Shown here: positions 7,214 through 10,238 of the stretch, one piece after another | How positions within the stretch are numbered: position 1 is the first letter of the stretch | Layout of the letters: each line of letters begins with the position of its first letter | DNA from: an uncultured Atopobiaceae bacterium | GTDB taxonomy: Bacteria > Actinomycetota > Coriobacteriia > Coriobacteriales > Atopobiaceae | Assembly (NCBI GenBank): GCA_934792625.1 | Contig: CAKVON010000021.1 | Span: 1 to 10,238, forward strand | DNA: 10,238 nucleotides | Direction: 5' to 3' | Program-made: the position numbers and the translations under genes | Notes under the pieces: model-generated | What the model was told of the DNA's origin: nothing | The model's input: only the letters and a program-made list of their open reading frames with translations | Databases searched by the model: none

Positions 7214-7483
7214 CTACTCGGCCTGGGCCTGCGCCTGGGCCTCGCGCAGGCCGATCGTCAGCTGGTCGGCGCAGGAGGTCTTGCGCGGGCCGCAGGTGTT
7301 GCCCTGCAGAAGCTCGACGACCTTCTCGACAGGCATGTCCTTGACCAGTTTGGAGATGGCCTTGAGGTTGCCGTTGCAACCCCCGTCGAACGAGACGCCC
7401 TCGATGGTCTGGCCGTCGTCGGAAAGGTCGATGTGGATGGCACGGGAGCAGACGCCGTGCGGCTTGAAGTCCATGTGCTGCAT
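7214..7483 (-). CDS. TSCPD-domain small protein (TIGR03905 type, four cysteines)
   Basis: 89 aa from the chosen start. It matches the small stand-alone TSCPD family, related to a C-terminal piece found on some ribonucleotide reductases; its role is unknown. Motifs: HGVCSRAIHIDL, then SFDGGCNGNLKAISKLV, then CGPRKTSCADQL, where TSCPD is here TSCAD. The four conserved cysteines (Cys12, 36, 64, 71 from this start) suggest metal or redox binding. The start MQHMDFKP at 7483 is chosen because GAGAGGGG lies 6 bases upstream. An ATG 27 bases earlier lacks a ribosome site and would fall at or before the likely transcription start. The C-terminus is an Ala/Gln repeat (QAQAQAE). It is followed after 3 bases by the Tat lipoprotein gene, so the two are an operon. 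Confidence 0.92.
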   Translation of the reverse strand: MQHMDFKPHGVCSRAIHIDLSDDGQTIEGVSFDGGCNGNLKAISKLVKDMPVEKVVELLQGNTCGPRKTSCADQLTIGLREAQAQAQAE

Positions 7484-7512
7484 TTGGAACCCCTCTCTTG
7501 GATTGCCCATTC

Positions 7513-7518
7513 AGTATA
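7513..7518 (-). promoter_or_regulatory. Possible -10 element for the TSCPD/lipoprotein operon
   Basis: TATACT on the - strand, 5 of 6 to consensus, 30 bases before the chosen TSCPD start codon. It would give a leader of about 23 bases. No convincing -35 hexamer is found 16-18 bases upstream, where the sequence is very GC-rich. Confidence 0.4.
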
Positions 7519-7589
7519 CCCAGGCGCGGCGGGCGACCTACCTGCGCGGGCGCGTGTAGTTGCGACCATGCGCCCAACATGCTGTAAGG

Positions 7590-7625
7590 AAGGCCGCCCC
7601 GAGCCTGATGACTCGAGGCGGCCTT
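7590..7625 (-). terminator. Terminator hairpin of the surface protein gene
   Basis: A 14-base-pair stem (arms 7590-7603 and 7612-7625) with an 8-base loop, 32 bases after the surface protein stop. One position pairs as U-G only in - strand RNA and would be an A-C mismatch on the + strand, which fits - strand use. The following tract is only moderately T-rich (CCTTCCTTAC). Confidence 0.65.
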
Positions 7626-7656
7626 GGCCGTTCGCTATCCCTGGCGAGAAGTGCCG

Positions 7657-9654
7657 CTACTCGCGGTTCCTCCTGCGGCGGATGGCCGCGGCGATCACGC
7701 CGAGCAGGCCAGTCCCGCCCATGGCGGCAAGCGCGTCGGCGGCGACGGCCGGGTCACCGGTCTCGGGAACGACGCCCTTGTTGGACGCGGCGTTGTCGGC
7801 GGGCTTCGCCGCGGGCTTCTCGGCGGGCTTAACCGTCGGCTCGTCGGGATCGACCTCGGGCGCGGCGGTCACGGTCAGCTTGCCGAGCTCACCGTCGGCG
7901 ACGGTGTAGTTGGCCTGCCTCGCGGAGCCGGTCCAGGCGAGCTCATAGGTGTTGTCGCTGGAGCCGACCCCGGTCTGAGAGCCAGTGAGCCTGAGCTCGA
8001 CGGTTTCGCCGTCGACCAGGCCCTCGACGCGGCCGGGGGCCGTGAGGGGCGTGCCGTCGTAGGGCTTGGACGCGGACTCGGTGGTGACGGTGAGCTCGCG
8101 CTTGGAGATGGTGAGGGTCTCGGTGCCGGTCACGTAGCCGTCGTAGTGGTCCTTGACGGAGGCGCGGACGTTGACCGTGACCGGGGTGCCCTCGACGTCG
8201 GTCGCGACGATCTGGGAGGGGTCCTTGGTCCAGGTATCCGTACCAGGAACCTGGTACTCGACCTGCACGCCATAGCCGTTGGCGTCGTCGATCGCGGTCG
8301 CGACGCCAGCCGAGTGGGCCTTGCCGTCATACGGCACGCTGACGTCGGTCGTGGTGAGCTTGACGTGGTCGGCGACGGAATCGGCGACGTACTCCCAGGT
8401 GCCGGTGAACTCGACGCCGTTGGCGCTCATGGTGTCGGACTGCTTGTCCCAACCCGCAAAGGTCCAGGCACCGTCGGCGACCTTGACCCTGGTCTGCTTC
8501 GGGTCGGCCGGTCGGACCTCGTCGCCGTCGTAGTGGAAGGCGTCGTCGGTGGGGAGGCAGTTCGTCACGTCCTCGGGAAGCTCCATGCCCTGCGTGGCAG
8601 AGACGAACGTGTACTTGACGTGGTCCCTCGACGCGATCGCGCTCTCGCAGGAGACGTCCTTGGTGATGGTCTCCTTCGTGACGACCTCGGAACCCGCGAC
8701 CATGCCGGTGGACACCGAGTAGGTGCAGGAGGCCTTGGCCGTGAACGCGACCTTGCCGGCATCGCAGTCGGCGTCGGTGACCTTGTAGGTGACGGTCCCC
8801 ACATAGGTGCCGTCAGCCTGCTTCTGGAGGTTGTCGATGGTGACGTCGTTCCCGTTGACCTTGGCAGAGACGACCTTGATGTCGTCGAGCACGACCTTCT
8901 TCTGGGTCTCGGGCTTCTGCGGGTTGAGGGTGACGGTGAGGGTAAGTTCGTCACCCGGCTTTACATCGGTGGTCTTGTCGGCCTTGGCGGAGGCGGTCAG
9001 CTTGGGGTCCTGGCCGTAAACCTCGAACGAAGCCTTGAGCGGAAGGTCGCCAGGCTCCCTGGAGTAGCCGAAGACGCCAATGTAGCCGGCACTCTTCGCG
9101 GCCGCGACGACATTGGAGAGACCGGGATAGTCCTTGATGGCCCCGAAGGTCTCCCTGGGATCCTGGAGGCTGTAAAACTCGCCGTTGCCGCTCGCGCCGA
9201 GGCCGGTCAACAGGTAGCCGTCGCTCTGCTTGACGAAGAAGAGCGCGTAGCCATGGGTCTTTCCGACAAGGGTGGAGGAGTTGAAGTCTCCGAGCTTGAT
9301 CTCCCCCGTCGACGTAATCGACTTGAAGGAGCTGGCCTTCAAGCCAGTCGTATCGTCAGCCGTGTGGTAGGCAAAATACGCGACGTTGGCGTTCTTGACG
9401 TCGTACTTGATGGTGGCATCCCAGTAGCCAAAGCTGGCGGCAGGACTGACGGGATAGTCCAGGCTAGCGGGGGCAACCTCGTCGGTCGCAGGCGCGACGT
9501 CGGTCTGCACCTCGGCCGTCTCCTCGGTCGCGGCATAGACAGGAGTGCATGCTCCGAAGGACTGCCACAGCATCAGGCCGGACAGGGCGACGGCGGTCAC
9601 CTTGTCCTGGGTGCTGTGCTCGGCGCGCCTCCGGTTGTTCATCTTGTCAGGCAT
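7657..9654 (-). CDS. Sortase-anchored multidomain surface protein with SHIRT domain and VPETG signal
   Basis: 665 aa, probably an adhesin or stalk protein on the cell wall. Order: basic N-terminus and signal peptide hydrophobic core (18-36), with likely cleavage after VYA (41); a unique region (about 70-215) rich in aromatic residues and unlike any family I recognise; an Ig-like/DUF11-like domain (about 218-335, start KPGDELTLTVTL); a SHIRT-like domain (about 345-423: VKYTFVSATQGMELPEDV, then ADGAWTFAGWD, then FTGTWEY); two MBG-like repeats each opened by PYDG (about 430-518 and 519-597); a Pro/Lys/Glu wall-spanning segment; VPETG (629-633) with a hydrophobic stretch and RRRRNRE tail. The sortase motif has Val in place of Leu. 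The ATG at 9654 follows GAGAGGAA about 8-11 bases upstream. It is flanked by hairpins on both sides, so it is probably transcribed alone. No sortase gene is in view. Ligand unknown. Confidence 0.93.
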   Translation of the reverse strand: MPDKMNNRRRAEHSTQDKVTAVALSGLMLWQSFGACTPVYAATEETAEVQTDVAPATDEVAPASLDYPVSPAASFGYWDATIKYDVKNANVAYFAYHTADDTTGLKASSFKSITSTGEIKLGDFNSSTLVGKTHGYALFFVKQSDGYLLTGLGASGNGEFYSLQDPRETFGAIKDYPGLSNVVAAAKSAGYIGVFGYSREPGDLPLKASFEVYGQDPKLTASAKADKTTDVKPGDELTLTVTLNPQKPETQKKVVLDDIKVVSAKVNGNDVTIDNLQKQADGTYVGTVTYKVTDADCDAGKVAFTAKASCTYSVSTGMVAGSEVVTKETITKDVSCESAIASRDHVKYTFVSATQGMELPEDVTNCLPTDDAFHYDGDEVRPADPKQTRVKVADGAWTFAGWDKQSDTMSANGVEFTGTWEYVADSVADHVKLTTTDVSVPYDGKAHSAGVATAIDDANGYGVQVEYQVPGTDTWTKDPSQIVATDVEGTPVTVNVRASVKDHYDGYVTGTETLTISKRELTVTTESASKPYDGTPLTAPGRVEGLVDGETVELRLTGSQTGVGSSDNTYELAWTGSARQANYTVADGELGKLTVTAAPEVDPDEPTVKPAEKPAAKPADNAASNKGVVPETGDPAVAADALAAMGGTGLLGVIAAAIRRRRNRE

Positions 9655-9849
9655 TTATGCTGTTTCCTCTCTTTGACTCAACCGCCACCTCACGTGACGG
9701 ACTGGGCATGGCACTGCCAACAAGGACAGTTCACCCATTTGCTCATAAAGGACATTATGGGCATACCAAGCAGCAGAAACATCCCAGAACTCGTCGCGCG
9801 GGGGCATATTGGGTAATTTTCAGACTTTCCTTACGGAATTCTGGCTCGA

Positions 9850-9897
9850 TTCAACTTTTGGTTGAAGTTATCCACTATTCTGCCACTCTGATTCAAC
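9850..9897 (-). promoter_or_regulatory. Operator-like repeats overlapping a candidate promoter of the surface protein gene
   Basis: TTCAAC (9850-9855) and GTTGAA (9861-9866) form an inverted repeat with a 5-base spacer, and a third copy TTCAAC lies at 9892-9897, exactly 42 bases from the first. On the - strand the third copy contains TTGAAT (plus 9891-9896), usable as a -35, and GATAAC (plus 9867-9872) follows after 18 bases as a -10. The dyad would then sit at the transcription start. The leader would be about 200 bases. The whole assignment is inference. Confidence 0.35.
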
Positions 9898-9951
9898 TAA
9901 TACTTGATAGCCAACCGCGCGAACGCACCGACTCGTTCGCCAGACACAGGA

Positions 9952-9983
9952 GGGCCGAGCCATCTTCGAGGACGGCTCGGCCC
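9952..9983 (-). terminator. Terminator hairpin downstream of purB
   Basis: The arms GGGCCGAGCC (9952-9961) and GGCTCGGCCC (9974-9983) pair perfectly over 10 bases with a 12-base loop, 38 bases after the purB stop. The tract after it on the - strand (TCCTGTGTCTGG) is poor in T, so termination may be weak or need Rho. Confidence 0.6.
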
Positions 9984-10021
9984 ATCAGTCGGACCATATT
10001 TCACGCCGCAGGTGGCAACCG

Positions 10022-10238
10022 CTAGAACTCCAGCTGCTCCAGACGGTCGAAGACGACGTCGACGCGCGTGAGGAAGCTGCGCGGGTCGAAGATCGCGTCG
10101 AGCTCGGAGGCCTCCAGCTTGGAGCAACGCGGGTCGGCCTCGATCTTCTCGCGGAAGGTGGTGCCGGGCTCGCACTGCTGGACCTCGCGCCACGTGGCCA
10201 TGGCGTTCTCCTGCACGATCTTGTAGGCGTCCTCGCGG
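10022..10238 (-). CDS. purB: Adenylosuccinate lyase, C-terminal fragment (cut by window edge)
   Basis: The last 71 residues of a - strand gene that continues past the right edge; the frame is open through base 10238 (REDAYKIVQENAM at its start in view). The pattern AYKIVQ-NAM-W followed by FRE-IEADP, SELDAIFDPRSFL and VDVVFDRLEQLEF matches the C-terminal helix region of PurB, which cleaves SAICAR and adenylosuccinate in purine synthesis. The SAICAR it cleaves is the product of PurC, encoded 6.5 kb away on the same strand. The apparent GTG at 10216 is an internal codon, not a start. The catalytic residues lie outside the window, so identity rests on this C-terminal pattern. Confidence 0.85.
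   Translation of the reverse strand, partial: REDAYKIVQENAMATWREVQQCEPGTTFREKIEADPRCSKLEASELDAIFDPRSFLTRVDVVFDRLEQLEF

Larger units (their letters stand above)
9655..10021. other. Gene-free, AT-richer region upstream of the surface protein gene
   Basis: 367 bases with no convincing gene. Besides the purB hairpin and the TTCAAC repeats listed separately, it holds several short dyads: TCACGTGA (9690-9697), TGGCA-C-TGCCA (9709-9719) and CATAA-6-TTATG (9744-9759); CCAGAA (9784-9789) also recurs inverted as TTCTGG (9839-9844). A - strand CATAAT (plus 9754-9759) could be a -10 element about 100 bases before the surface gene. The stretch 9800-9900 is clearly lower in GC than its neighbours. Confidence 0.7.

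Noticed and set aside
7484..7510. Earlier ATG for the TSCPD protein (MGNPREGFQ)
   Set aside because: No Shine-Dalgarno site before it, and it lies at about the expected transcription start of the TATACT element; GAGAGGGG precedes the later ATG.
6557..7909. 450-codon open frame on the + strand across three - strand genes
   Set aside because: It spans the terminator, the promoter and parts of three clearly real genes; no recognisable domain.
7624..9816. 730-codon open frame on the + strand opposite the surface protein gene
   Set aside because: GC-driven shadow of the surface protein; composition is Gly/Asp/Val/Leu-rich without motifs.
9868..9876. DnaA-box-like TTATCCACT
   Set aside because: A single copy with one mismatch and no origin features or dnaA/dnaN nearby; likely chance, and it overlaps the candidate -10 region.
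9549..10025. 158-codon + strand frame covering the gap upstream of the surface protein gene
   Set aside because: No ribosome site, no motif, and it overlaps the signal-peptide end of a real gene and the purB hairpin.
1..10238. CRISPR array, insertion sequence or defence system
   Set aside because: No regular spaced repeats, transposase, nuclease, toxin-antitoxin or reverse transcriptase pattern was seen on either strand.

Overview
The window is high-GC bacterial DNA with dense coding, short gaps and good Shine-Dalgarno sites. It encodes a PASTA-domain Ser/Thr kinase, a sortase-type surface protein and a Tat-targeted lipoprotein. Together these suggest a Gram-positive high-GC organism. The gene set and style look most like Coriobacteriia (Collinsella/Olsenella type), but that placement is inference from pattern, not a search.

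Layout: on the left edge, on the + strand, is the C-terminal part of a PknB/PrkC-type kinase (window begins inside the catalytic loop), ending in a strong intrinsic terminator. Every other gene lies on the - strand. Read in the direction of transcription, from right to left, they are: the C-terminus of purB (adenylosuccinate lyase) with a terminator-like hairpin; an AT-richer 367-base gap with several dyad symmetries; a 665-aa sortase-anchored surface protein with a SHIRT domain and a VPETG signal; a terminator hairpin; a small four-cysteine TSCPD-family protein; a Tat lipoprotein 3 bases further on; an OmpR-family response regulator; its HAMP histidine kinase (18-base gap); purC (60-base gap); a two-helix membrane protein that overlaps purC by 14 bases; and tRNA-Arg(CCT) with an encoded CCA and a strong terminator.

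How the parts may work together: the regulator/kinase pair is a conventional phosphorelay with all catalytic residues present. purC and purB act in the same purine pathway (SAICAR synthesis, then SAICAR and adenylosuccinate cleavage), and here they flank a block of envelope and signalling genes. The TSCPD protein and the Tat lipoprotein appear to form a two-gene unit of unknown function. The purC-membrane protein overlap points to translational coupling.

No complete new defence or mobile system is visible. The points most worth a second look are the TSCPD/Tat-lipoprotein pair, the purC-coupled membrane protein, the dyad-rich region upstream of the surface protein gene, and the unclear start of the histidine kinase.
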